Source: CAZWDO01 sp964632485 [NCBI: uncultured bacterium] (lineage in GTDB: Bacteria; JAGOEH01). From it: a DNA stretch of 64,000 bases. A model generated the notes under the pieces. The model had not been told where the DNA came from and did not search any database. It saw only the letters and a list, made by a program, of their open reading frames with translations. A program made the position numbers and the translations under genes. Location of the stretch: the NCBI GenBank assembly GCA_964632485.1, contig CAZWDO010000004.1:160387-224386 (forward strand). The letters are read 5' to 3'. Below, one piece after another: positions 20,045-29,107 of this stretch (the first letter of the stretch is position 1; each line of letters opens with the position of its first letter).

Positions 20045-21524
20045 TTGGTTGAGAAAACGCTCGATTAAAGACAAGATTACCTATATGATGTTAACAATAG
20101 GTATCTTTTCGATTGGTCTGGGATTTTGCATTGTGATTTTTAATGATATTGCGATTTTTAAAAGGGATATGGTCAATAATACGCGCCTAATATCAAGGGT
20201 GATTAGCAACTATAGTATTTCCGAGTTGATGTTTGACGATTCGGATGCCAGTTATCAGACGCTGAAAAAATTAGCAAGTGTTCCCATTATCAGCCATGCG
20301 TTTATTTTTAACCAAAAGGGAGAGCTCTTTGCCCGGTATGATAAAGGGGATTCAATTGCTCCTCCTCTACTGGTCACTTCAAGTCCGGCATACTATAAAG
20401 ATGATCGACTGTATGTTTATGAACAGATTGAATCTGATCATGTAGTGTGGGGGACTATTTGCCTGGTTTCTACGATTGAATCGCTTGAACAGAAAATTAG
20501 CCGCTATATCTTGACAATGTTAGGTATTATGTTGGTTATTATAGTTCTGGTTGGGATTCTTGCAAAAAAATTTCAATCTTACATATCTACCCCAATTCTG
20601 CGTTTAGCCGAAATTGTCAGAAAAGTTTCGCAAACCAATGATTATACGATACGGGCAAAAACGGCAAATTCTGATGAAATCGGATACCTCTACTCCGGTT
20701 TTAATAACATGTTGGAAAAGATTGAAAACCGTGAACGGGAATTGCATCAGAATCAGGAAAAACTTCATGCCTATTCCCTGGACCTGGAACGCAGCAACCA
20801 GGAATTGAACCAATTCGCCTATGTTACATCTCATGATCTTAAAGCTCCCTTAAGAGCTATTGCGAATCTATCGGAATGGATTGAAGAAGATATTGAAGCC
20901 CTTTTAACTCCGGATACCCGGGGACAAATGAATTTGTTGCGCAGCCGGGTGCATCGTATGGAAGCCCTCATCCAGGGGATTTTGGAATATTCCCGGGCAG
21001 GTCGAATCCGGAACGCACTGGAAAAAGTAAATTTAACACAATTGTTAGAAGAAACAATTGATTTGATGGACCCCCCAGAGCATATCAAGATAACGATCGG
21101 GGCTGATTTGCCCGAGCTGCTGACGGAAAAAGTACGATTGCAGCAAGTCTTTTCCAATTTGATCAGCAATGCTATTAAATATAATGATAAGGAAATCGCG
21201 CGAATAGATATTCAGATGGTAAACCAGGATGATGATTTTTATTGGTTCTGTGTGGCAGATAATGGACCAGGAATTGAACCGAAGTACCATGATAAGGTTT
21301 TTGTGATTTTCCAAACATTACAGTCCCGGGACAAATTTGAAAGCACAGGAGTAGGCCTCTCTATTGTCAAGAAAATTGTAGAGGATCAGGGCGGGATGAT
21401 TTGGATCGAAGGGGACAAGGGAGAAGGCGCTTCTTTTATTTTTAAATGGTCTAAAAAAACGGATACAACCTATAATTCAGAACATAATAAGGAGGATAAA
21501 ATAGATGAATCCAGGAAAAATTAG
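20034..21524 (+). CDS. CHASE8-HAMP sensor histidine kinase, partner of YfiR
   Basis: 496 residues. Two membrane segments (about 15-37 and 160-182) flank a periplasmic region that matches CHASE8: SRVISNYSISELMFDDSDA, then LKKLASVP and HAFIFNQKGELFARY. After it come HAMP (about 183-235), a coil, HisKA of the Bacteroidetes/cyanobacterial phytochrome type with TSHDLKAPLRAI (His267) and HATPase with LISNAIKYND, DNGPGI and STGVGLSIVKK. CHASE8 is the sensory input of YfiN-type cyclases controlled by YfiR. Overlap of 11 bases with yfiR and of 20 bases with the receiver gene indicates tight co-expression. The H-box type usually pairs with Rcp1-like single receivers, as found next door. Confidence 0.9.
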   Translation: MIINWLRKRSIKDKITYMMLTIGIFSIGLGFCIVIFNDIAIFKRDMVNNTRLISRVISNYSISELMFDDSDASYQTLKKLASVPIISHAFIFNQKGELFARYDKGDSIAPPLLVTSSPAYYKDDRLYVYEQIESDHVVWGTICLVSTIESLEQKISRYILTMLGIMLVIIVLVGILAKKFQSYISTPILRLAEIVRKVSQTNDYTIRAKTANSDEIGYLYSGFNNMLEKIENRERELHQNQEKLHAYSLDLERSNQELNQFAYVTSHDLKAPLRAIANLSEWIEEDIEALLTPDTRGQMNLLRSRVHRMEALIQGILEYSRAGRIRNALEKVNLTQLLEETIDLMDPPEHIKITIGADLPELLTEKVRLQQVFSNLISNAIKYNDKEIARIDIQMVNQDDDFYWFCVADNGPGIEPKYHDKVFVIFQTLQSRDKFESTGVGLSIVKKIVEDQGGMIWIEGDKGEGASFIFKWSKKTDTTYNSEHNKEDKIDESRKN

Positions 21525-21948
21525 CGTATTGTTAGTAGAAGATGATAATGTAGATTATATGAATGTAAAACGGGCATTTAAAAAAAATGAGCTGACCTAC
21601 CCTTTATATCGCGCCGAAAACGGGTTGGATGCTTTGGACATGTTGCGGGGAAATCGCCAATCGGAATTTTCCAAACCACCTAACATCATTTTACTGGATA
21701 TCAATATGCCTCAGATGAACGGAATTGAGTTTTTAAAAGAACTCCGTTTAGATCCACAATTAAAAAACACGGTGGTGATTATTTTAACGACTTCAAATGA
21801 TGAAAAAGATCTTTTCGATGCCTATAACTTGGCTGTTCAGGGCTATATACTCAAGCCGGTTACTTTTGATGCCTTTCAAAAAGCGATCGCTACGTTAAAT
21901 GATTATTGGATATTGTGTGAAACCCCGGATTTGATTTATGGAAGATAA
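21505..21948 (+). CDS. Rcp1-like single-domain response regulator
   Basis: 147 residues, a receiver domain only: acidic pocket VEDDN near residue 10, acceptor Asp65 in LLDINMPQMNG, the conserved Thr in VIILTTSNDE and Lys in YILKPV. The length and NMPQMNGIEFL wording are those of Rcp1-type regulators that serve phytochrome-class kinases. It has no output domain, so it either relays phosphate or acts through protein contact. AAGGAGG precedes the ATG at 21505, inside the end of the kinase gene. It overlaps the next gene by 11 bases. Confidence 0.92.
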   Translation: MNPGKISVLLVEDDNVDYMNVKRAFKKNELTYPLYRAENGLDALDMLRGNRQSEFSKPPNIILLDINMPQMNGIEFLKELRLDPQLKNTVVIILTTSNDEKDLFDAYNLAVQGYILKPVTFDAFQKAIATLNDYWILCETPDLIYGR

Positions 21949-23866
21949 AATTTACAATCTGCTAATAATCGATGATGATGAAATCGATAGAAAAATAGTA
22001 TTTCGACATCTAAAAAATACACTTATTAAATTTAAAAAATATGAAGCTTCTGATTGTGAAGGGGGATTTGCAATAATAAAAAGCCTTAAAATCGATTGTA
22101 TTTTTTTAGATTATCAGCTCCCCTATGAAGATGGTTTGGATTTTGTCAATCGCCTCAGGGAAAAAAAAATTATGATCCCGGTCGTTATACTGACCGGCCA
22201 GGGGGATGAGTTTATTGCGGTTGAATTGATGAAAGCCGGCGCTAATGATTATCTAAATAAAAATGCGCTGACTCCCGAACTTCTGCAACGGAGCCTGCAG
22301 TATATTTTAAAGGTTACAGAGACAGAAAGGGAGTTGAATAAAGCCCGGAATAAAGCTCAAAAATATCTTGATGTGGCTGCCGTTGTATTATTAGTGATCG
22401 AGGCTGATGGCCGGGTTTCATTAATAAACAAAAAGGGATGCGAGATACTGGAATATGAAGAGTCTGAAATCCTTGATAAAAATTGGTATGCCAATTTTGT
22501 GCCATATTCAAAGCAGCAGGAAATCCGAGATTTTATGTCACAAATGTGTTTGTCTGAAAATTCACAGGGAATGGAAATTGAATATGACGTTTTAACGAAA
22601 AGCCGGACTAAAAAAATAATTTCCTGGAACAATGTCGCATTATTTGATGAGAATGAAAATTTTGCGGGGATTTTGTGTTCCGGTGAAGATATCACAATTA
22701 AACGGCATCTGGAAGAACAATTAGCTCAACTCCATAAAATGGAAACTCTGGGGAATTTGGCCGGGGGGATTGCCCATGATTTTAATAATATCCTGGGCAG
22801 CATCATTGGTTATATTTCGTTGATAAAGAAACAGATTACATTAGAACATACATTATTTAAATATATTGACACTATTGATAAAAGCGCAAATCGCGCTGCT
22901 GAGTTGACATCAAAACTGCTGGCTTTTTCACATGGTGGGAAATATCAAATGGAAATCATAGACCTGAATGAAATTATTCGGGAAACGCTGGCTATTGTAA
23001 GCCACACCATGGATAAATCCATAAATATTGAAACTCGGTTATGTGAACTGCCTGTCTTGATTAAAGGCGATGCCAGCCAAATCGAACAGGTTGTTATGAA
23101 CCTTTGCGTAAACGCGGCCCAAGCGATGGAATCCCAAGGAGGACTGCTTTTAATCGAAACCCTCTCAACTTATATCGATAGCCAGTTGCTGATTAATCGT
23201 ATCCAAACCGTTCCAGGGCAATATGTGCTGATGATTGTTTCCGATACGGGCTGCGGTATGGATTCAGAAGTCAAAGAGCATATTTTTGAACCCTTCTTTA
23301 CTACTAAAGAAAAAGGAAAAGGAACGGGTTTGGGATTATCCATGGTTTATGGCATTACTCGCAATCATAAGGGTTTTATCGATATTTATAGCGAATTGGG
23401 GAAAGGCTCTACTTTTAAGGTATATCTCCCGCTTTGTTTGGAAAAAGGAGAACCGGTGGCTTTTTCTTCTCCCAGAGAACAAAACCTGAATGGTGTGGAA
23501 ACCATTCTGGTGGTTGATGATGAAGAATTCCTGCGAGAATTGGCATACGATATTCTCTCGGCTTCTGGCTATACGGTATTGACTGCTGCCGATGGCGATG
23601 AAGCTTTGGAATTGTATTCTAAAAGAGTGGAGGATATTGATTTGGTTATTTTAGATATGATTATGCCCAATAAAAGCGGATATGAAGTTTTTCAGGCGCT
23701 TAAAAAAGTGAATCCCAGTGTCAAAACGATTTTAGCTTCGGGTTTTAGCAAAACCCAACAAATCGAAGAATGCTTAAAGACCGGGATCATCAATTTCCTG
23801 CAAAAACCTTATACAGCTATTAGACTCCTCGATGCCGTGCGGAGCGTGCTGGATTATAAATGTTGA
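21938..23866 (+). CDS. hybrid kinase REC-PAS-HisKA-HATPase-REC
   Basis: 642 residues, soluble. N-terminal receiver (acceptor Asp58 in IFLDYQLPYEDG, Lys/Thr pocket intact), a PAS domain (about 140-265), HisKA of the NtrB-like class with GGIAHDFNNILGS (His280), HATPase with NLCVNAAQAM, DTGCGM and GTGLGLSMV, and a C-terminal receiver (Asp573 in VILDMIMPNKSG). This is the usual plan of kinases that feed sigma54-class or relay systems. As the last gene of the yfiR operon it could receive phosphate on its first receiver from the CHASE8 kinase, giving a branched relay; that wiring is inference. It overlaps the upstream receiver gene by 11 bases. Confidence 0.92.
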   Translation: MEDKIYNLLIIDDDEIDRKIVFRHLKNTLIKFKKYEASDCEGGFAIIKSLKIDCIFLDYQLPYEDGLDFVNRLREKKIMIPVVILTGQGDEFIAVELMKAGANDYLNKNALTPELLQRSLQYILKVTETERELNKARNKAQKYLDVAAVVLLVIEADGRVSLINKKGCEILEYEESEILDKNWYANFVPYSKQQEIRDFMSQMCLSENSQGMEIEYDVLTKSRTKKIISWNNVALFDENENFAGILCSGEDITIKRHLEEQLAQLHKMETLGNLAGGIAHDFNNILGSIIGYISLIKKQITLEHTLFKYIDTIDKSANRAAELTSKLLAFSHGGKYQMEIIDLNEIIRETLAIVSHTMDKSINIETRLCELPVLIKGDASQIEQVVMNLCVNAAQAMESQGGLLLIETLSTYIDSQLLINRIQTVPGQYVLMIVSDTGCGMDSEVKEHIFEPFFTTKEKGKGTGLGLSMVYGITRNHKGFIDIYSELGKGSTFKVYLPLCLEKGEPVAFSSPREQNLNGVETILVVDDEEFLRELAYDILSASGYTVLTAADGDEALELYSKRVEDIDLVILDMIMPNKSGYEVFQALKKVNPSVKTILASGFSKTQQIEECLKTGIINFLQKPYTAIRLLDAVRSVLDYKC

Positions 23867-23966
23867 ATTTTTGAAAGTGAATCTATGGCAAATCAGAAGT
23901 TCGCAACACAAAGAGAAGATTTTTATTCTGAAAATTTGATCAATAGTCCATAGAAAAAAATAATAC

Positions 23967-23995
23967 TTGACGAATCCTTTTAAAAGAGTTATTTT
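23967..23995 (+). promoter_or_regulatory. promoter placing transcription start at the ATG
   Basis: TTGACG at 23967-23972, 17-base spacer, TATTTT at 23990-23995. The predicted start (6-7 bases downstream) falls on or beside the ATG at 24002, so the mRNA may be leaderless; there is no ribosome binding site before that ATG. Confidence 0.45.
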
Positions 23996-24001
23996 TAATC
24001 A

Positions 24002-27000
24002 ATGAAAATATCAAAAAATACCCCCCGGATCATCTTCCTGTTATTAATTTTATTGCCGGGTTTGGCGCAATATTTGAATGCGTATGAGATGGAACAGTTA
24101 TTGAAGCAATTATCTTTTGAAAAAATTACTATTGAAACTGGACTTTCACAGAACAATGTTTTTGCGATTATTCAGGATCGTCAGGGTTTTATGTGGTTTG
24201 GCACAGAAGATGGACTTAATTGCTATGATGGTTATAATTGTAAAATTTATCAGAACATCTACGGTGATGAAACCAGCCTTTCCGACAATAAGATACTTTC
24301 ATTATTTGAAGATCATGATGGCTATCTATGGGTTGGCACAAAATTTGGTGGATTGAACCGGTTTGACCCACTGACTGATCAATTCACTCATTACAAATAC
24401 AACCCGGAAGATTCAAATTCTCTAAGCAGTAACCAATTTATTACGGCAATCGTTGAAGATAGCAATGACTATTTGTGGGTTGGAACTGAATCCGGATTGA
24501 ATTGCATTGACCCTTCCCGGAAAAAAATTGAAAGACTGCCTCTGATCAATTGGACTCAGGAATCATTGAATGCAGATTTTATCTGGTCGCTTTTCATTGA
24601 TGAGGATGGCTTTATATGGGTTGGCAGCAATCACGGCGTGAGGAAAATCGATCCGAATACCAAAGAGGTGACCCATTTCAATGACCGTCCGGGCAATCAC
24701 TATTATATCCCAAATACAATGATTCGCTCGGTTTATAAGGACCTCCGGGATACACTCTGGATTTCTTCTATTGATGGCTTGATTATTTATGATTTGGCAG
24801 CGAAGAGTTTTCGGAAACTACAGCATGATCCTGCTGATCCCCATTCCCTTATTAATAACCAACTTCGATTTATCATGCCTGATAGAAAAAGCGACAGAAT
24901 ATGGATAGGCACCAAGGGCGGCCTTGAACTTTTTAATCGTTCCACGGGTGAGTTTCTGCATTTTCGCAAGGATGATTCTCGCCTGACCAGTTTGGGGCAA
25001 AATTTTGTCTATTGTCTTTATCAGGACTCATTAGATAATCTTTGGATTGGCACGATTGGCGGTGGTGTAAATAAAGTTAACCGTAAAAAAGAAAAATTTC
25101 TTCAGTATGTTCCGAATCCCCATTTTGAAGGGGGATTGAATGATAAAGATGTCTTAGCGCTTTATCAGGATAATCAAAATTATCTTTGGCTTGGAACTTC
25201 AGCAGGTGGTCTGAATCGGTTAAATCGCGCGACTGGCGAGTACACATATTTCCTGCAGGATGATTATAATCTCAATATGTTTAAACAGAATGAGATAAAA
25301 GCAATTGTCGATGATGGCGCCGGTCATCTGTTTTTAGGTTCGAAACAGAATGGATTGATTATATTTAATACTCAGGATTTTTCCTATCAGTATATCCGTT
25401 ATACTGATTCCAATTTGAACTTAGGGCGCGCTAATGAAATTTGGAGCCTTTACCATGATGGTTCAGCGCTATGGATCGGCCAGGTTGGAGGGATTAAAAA
25501 ATTTAATTATGAAAGCGAAAAATCAGAATTCTTTGAAATTAAAATCGTTGATAATCTTCGTAACAGTATTTATTTAACCAGTATTGCCGAGGATGATGAT
25601 CATTATCTTTGGGTGGGGACCTATGGCGGCGGTTTATTGAAATTCGATAAAAAAAAAGGATGGGTAAAAAGATTCCTTAACACGACCAATTCAGCAAATT
25701 CAATTAGCAATAATCGTGTGATTTCAGTTTTAGCGGATGGGAAATATCTTTGGGTTGGCACTCTTGGTGGTGGACTGAATAGGCTTGACCGGGAGACTGA
25801 GCGTTTTGAAATTTGGCGGGCAAATGAAGGTTTGCCTAGTAATGATGTGGTGGGTATTCTTAAAGATCCTGCCGGTTATTTGTGGCTTTCGACCAATAAC
25901 GGTCTGAGCTGTTTCGATCCTAATCGTGGAGTGTTTCGTAATTATAGTATGACCGATGGGCTCCAAAGTTATCAATTTTCCGATGATGCTTGTTTTATGG
26001 CCCCTACAGGTGAGATGCTGTTTGGCAGCGACAATGGGTTTATTAGTTTTTTCTCGGATAGCGTTCAGGATAATCTGCATATTCCTCCGATTGTTATTAC
26101 TGGTTTTCGTAAATTCGATAAAGAAATGCAATTTGAACGCCCAATCTCTAAAATGGAGCAGATCGGCCTCTCCTATCAGGATAACTATTTTAGTATTCAG
26201 TTCTCCGCGTTGGACTATATGCATTCTGCAAAGAATCATTATGCTTATTGGCTGGAAGGCTTTGATAAGGATTGGATTTATTGTGGCACCCGGCATGAGG
26301 CTTCCTATACGAATCTGGATGGAGGAACCTATATTTTTCATGTGATCGGGTCAAACAATGATGGCGTTTGGAATCAGGCAGGGACCTCCCTTAAAATTGT
26401 AATTAAACCGCCGTTCTGGGAAACGATTTGGTTTCGGTTAGGCGTTGGATTGCTATTAGCGAGTGTTTTGTGGACAGGCTATCGTTTCCGAATCCAGACG
26501 ATTGAAAAACAGAAAAAACGACTTGAACTACTGGTTGGAGAGAGAACTTGCGAATTGGATCATCGGAATCAGGAATTAGTTCAAATTAACAAGATTGTCA
26601 AGTCGATCAATATGGAACTTGATTTCCGCAATTTGCTGCAATCGATTTTAGATGAATTAAGTGACTTTGGTTGTATTGAAAAGGCCTCTGCCTTGATTTA
26701 TGACCGCGAGAAAAAAGTCTATTGTTTTGTTGCCAGTTCAGGATGGAAAATTGATGATTTAGAATCGATCAAGCTTACCGAGAAGGAAGCGGAAATGAGA
26801 TACATACAGAATGCAGAAAATATCAATCAATGTATATTTTATATTGAAAATATTGTGTCCCGACCCGCATCCGAGAAATTCAGCCATCTCCCGCTGCCGA
26901 AAGCCATGCTCGTGATGAAAATGATCGTACAAAATCATACTGATGGCTATCTGATTTTTGAAAATATGCGGGATACTCAAGCTTTTCGAACTTCAGAATT

Positions 27001-27784
27001 GAAGCTGTTTCAAGATCTTTATGAACATCTTCTGGCTGTATTTATCAAATCATTGATTCTGGAAGAGCTCAAAGCCCTTAATGAAAAAAAGAATTCCTTT
27101 CTGGGGATGGCAGCCCACGATTTGCGAAATCCTCTTTCTGGAATCAAGGGCTTTATTCAGCTTTTTATTACATCTTTGAAATTTGACCAGTTTGATAAAA
27201 TGAAGGGGATCCAAGATCTGGAACGAGTTTTACGCGTTGTTGACCGCATGAGTAGTTTGATCAATAATCTCCTGGATATTTCGGCTATCGAATCCGGGAA
27301 AGTGTTATTAAAAAAATCATGGGTCAATTATTGTGAATTGATTGAAGAGAATATAAGCCTTTATTCCCGTATTGCTCAACAAAAAGATATTGAACTGCTA
27401 TATGAACCGGATTCCTCGATTCCGCATCTTTCCATTGACCGGGTACGAATTGGGGAAGTCCTTGACAATTTGCTTAGTAATGCGATTAAATATACGTTTC
27501 CAGGTGGGACAGTCAATGTGAGTCTTAATTTTAATGGTAAAGAAGTGATCACTTCTGTGAAGGACAATGGTCAAGGGCTGTTGGAAGAGGATTTGGATCA
27601 TATTTTTAAATCATACAAAAAACTCAGCGCCATGCCGACAGGTGGGGAGACCAGCACCGGATTGGGTTTGGCGATTGCCCGCAAAATTATTGAACTCCAT
27701 GGTGGCGCAATCCATGTGAAGAGTATTAAAGGTGAGGGCTCCACTTTTTGGTTTTCATTACCCTTTTCAAATAAAGTGGATTAA
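24002..27784 (+). CDS. Reg_prop/Y_Y_Y sensor histidine kinase with GAF domain
   Basis: 1260 residues, third propeller sensor in the window. Signal peptide (1-27), about 14 blades with WVGT..GGLNR-type motifs to about residue 670, Y_Y_Y domain (about 710-805), membrane segment (about 810-832), coil, GAF domain (about 880-1015), HisKA with MAAHDLRNPLSGI (His1039) and HATPase with NLLSNAIKYT, DNGQGL and STGLGLAIARK. Compared with the kinase at 10814 it gains a cytoplasmic GAF domain, so it can join an outer and an inner signal. No receiver domain is fused and no regulator follows. The ATG at 24002 has no Shine-Dalgarno; the promoter suggests a leaderless message. Confidence 0.9.
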   Translation: MKISKNTPRIIFLLLILLPGLAQYLNAYEMEQLLKQLSFEKITIETGLSQNNVFAIIQDRQGFMWFGTEDGLNCYDGYNCKIYQNIYGDETSLSDNKILSLFEDHDGYLWVGTKFGGLNRFDPLTDQFTHYKYNPEDSNSLSSNQFITAIVEDSNDYLWVGTESGLNCIDPSRKKIERLPLINWTQESLNADFIWSLFIDEDGFIWVGSNHGVRKIDPNTKEVTHFNDRPGNHYYIPNTMIRSVYKDLRDTLWISSIDGLIIYDLAAKSFRKLQHDPADPHSLINNQLRFIMPDRKSDRIWIGTKGGLELFNRSTGEFLHFRKDDSRLTSLGQNFVYCLYQDSLDNLWIGTIGGGVNKVNRKKEKFLQYVPNPHFEGGLNDKDVLALYQDNQNYLWLGTSAGGLNRLNRATGEYTYFLQDDYNLNMFKQNEIKAIVDDGAGHLFLGSKQNGLIIFNTQDFSYQYIRYTDSNLNLGRANEIWSLYHDGSALWIGQVGGIKKFNYESEKSEFFEIKIVDNLRNSIYLTSIAEDDDHYLWVGTYGGGLLKFDKKKGWVKRFLNTTNSANSISNNRVISVLADGKYLWVGTLGGGLNRLDRETERFEIWRANEGLPSNDVVGILKDPAGYLWLSTNNGLSCFDPNRGVFRNYSMTDGLQSYQFSDDACFMAPTGEMLFGSDNGFISFFSDSVQDNLHIPPIVITGFRKFDKEMQFERPISKMEQIGLSYQDNYFSIQFSALDYMHSAKNHYAYWLEGFDKDWIYCGTRHEASYTNLDGGTYIFHVIGSNNDGVWNQAGTSLKIVIKPPFWETIWFRLGVGLLLASVLWTGYRFRIQTIEKQKKRLELLVGERTCELDHRNQELVQINKIVKSINMELDFRNLLQSILDELSDFGCIEKASALIYDREKKVYCFVASSGWKIDDLESIKLTEKEAEMRYIQNAENINQCIFYIENIVSRPASEKFSHLPLPKAMLVMKMIVQNHTDGYLIFENMRDTQAFRTSELKLFQDLYEHLLAVFIKSLILEELKALNEKKNSFLGMAAHDLRNPLSGIKGFIQLFITSLKFDQFDKMKGIQDLERVLRVVDRMSSLINNLLDISAIESGKVLLKKSWVNYCELIEENISLYSRIAQQKDIELLYEPDSSIPHLSIDRVRIGEVLDNLLSNAIKYTFPGGTVNVSLNFNGKEVITSVKDNGQGLLEEDLDHIFKSYKKLSAMPTGGETSTGLGLAIARKIIELHGGAIHVKSIKGEGSTFWFSLPFSNKVD

Positions 27785-27963
27785 CATGATGATTCCAGGT
27801 ATGGCTTTCTGGTGTGATGGCCTCTGCCAACACCCATAGAGTCCGCTAACCCTGCAGTAGGAGCTTTTTTAGGATGGCTTTCCCCCTATAAAGGGTTTTC
27901 GGTTAATCTCCCTGATATATAAAAAATTTACTGAGGGACCTTTAAGGGCGAATTTTAAGGATA

Positions 27964-29094
27964 TTAATATATTTTAAAAATAGCAAAATAACAAAGAATA
28001 TTCCCATTATATACTTTATAAACACGATCGGGTGTCATATTGATTTCCCGTAGCTCATCCATTTCCGGGGATAGTATCCCAACAGTAAAACCTTTGAAAT
28101 CCTGTTTAAGCTTATCATTCAAACGCTGAAAAAAATGACGCGTCATAGTGCTTCCGGGTTGAACACGCCGGCCGTATGGTGGGTTGAGTATCATAACACC
28201 TTTAGTGTGTATGGGCTTGTACTCAAAAATATCCTCCTGGGAGAACTCAAGAAATGATTCTACTCCCGCGCGTCGGCTATTCGTTCGAGTAAGATTGTAA
28301 TTTCGAGAATCCCAATCATTGGCTATAATAGGCGCGCTGAGAACCGGTAGGACCTTTTCCCTGGCTTCTTGGATAATGGCTTTGAATTTATGAGAATCAT
28401 AATCATTCCAGTTTTGAAACGTGAATTTGGGAGTCAACAGGCCGGGAGCTTGCTTGCTGGCAATCCAGGCTGCTTCAATCGGGATTGTCCCAGCGCCGCA
28501 CATTAAATCATAAAACGGAGTAGCGCCATCCCAACGAATATAACGGATTAAGGTTGCAGCCAATGTTTCACGTAATGAAGCTTCCGCTCCTTCCGGACGA
28601 TACCCGCGTTTGTTTAGAGAGCGGCCGGAACTGTCCAGGCTGACCTGGCATTGGTTGTTTTGAATGTAAACATTGACCACTATTTCCGGATGATGTTTGT
28701 CAATATTCGGCCGTGTCTGGCTATGCAAACGAAAGTAGTCACAAATAGCATCTTTTGTTTTAAGTTCGATGAAATGTGAATTGTTGAATCCTGAGTTTCT
28801 AATGTTGGCTTGTATCAGTAATGAGCGCTCGGCTGAAAAGTAATGGTCCCAAGGGATCTGATAAAGTTGGTCATAGAGGGACTGGTTGGATGGAAGGTAG
28901 AAATCTGCAATCGGCAAAAGGACCCTGATCGCCAAACGGGAATAAAGGTTAATCAAATAATGGAAAGTCATATCACTATGAAACGCCCAGACCCCGCCAT
29001 TCGAAGGCTTAACTGACATTGCGCCAAGTTCGCTGAGTTCGGTAGCCAGTAGATTTTCGGAATTTTTGCCACAGGCGATAAAATAACGGTACAT
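27964..29094 (-). CDS. rlmL: RlmL-like rRNA guanine-N2 methyltransferase (THUMP + SAM-MTase)
   Basis: 376 residues, the size of stand-alone COG0116/YpsC-type enzymes rather than the 700-residue fused E. coli RlmKL. It has an N-terminal THUMP region (about 45-165), then LNKRGYRPEGAEASLRETLAA (shared by the family), the SAM site DLMCGAGTIPIEAA (about 223-236) and the catalytic MILNPPYGRRV (about 302-312; NPPY is the amino-methylating motif). It should methylate a guanine at N2 in 23S rRNA in the cytosol. The next gene downstream in the minus direction ends the cluster; the upstream neighbour at 29108 is 13 bases away and likely co-transcribed. Confidence 0.88.
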   Translation of the reverse strand: MYRYFIACGKNSENLLATELSELGAMSVKPSNGGVWAFHSDMTFHYLINLYSRLAIRVLLPIADFYLPSNQSLYDQLYQIPWDHYFSAERSLLIQANIRNSGFNNSHFIELKTKDAICDYFRLHSQTRPNIDKHHPEIVVNVYIQNNQCQVSLDSSGRSLNKRGYRPEGAEASLRETLAATLIRYIRWDGATPFYDLMCGAGTIPIEAAWIASKQAPGLLTPKFTFQNWNDYDSHKFKAIIQEAREKVLPVLSAPIIANDWDSRNYNLTRTNSRRAGVESFLEFSQEDIFEYKPIHTKGVMILNPPYGRRVQPGSTMTRHFFQRLNDKLKQDFKGFTVGILSPEMDELREINMTPDRVYKVYNGNILCYFAIFKIY

Positions 29095-29107
29095 AATTTT
29101 TCCCCTT

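Noticed and set aside
25730-26341. 203-residue open frame on the minus strand inside the GAF-kinase gene
   Set aside because: It lies wholly antisense to a well-supported propeller kinase and shows no domain; long antisense frames are common where blades repeat.
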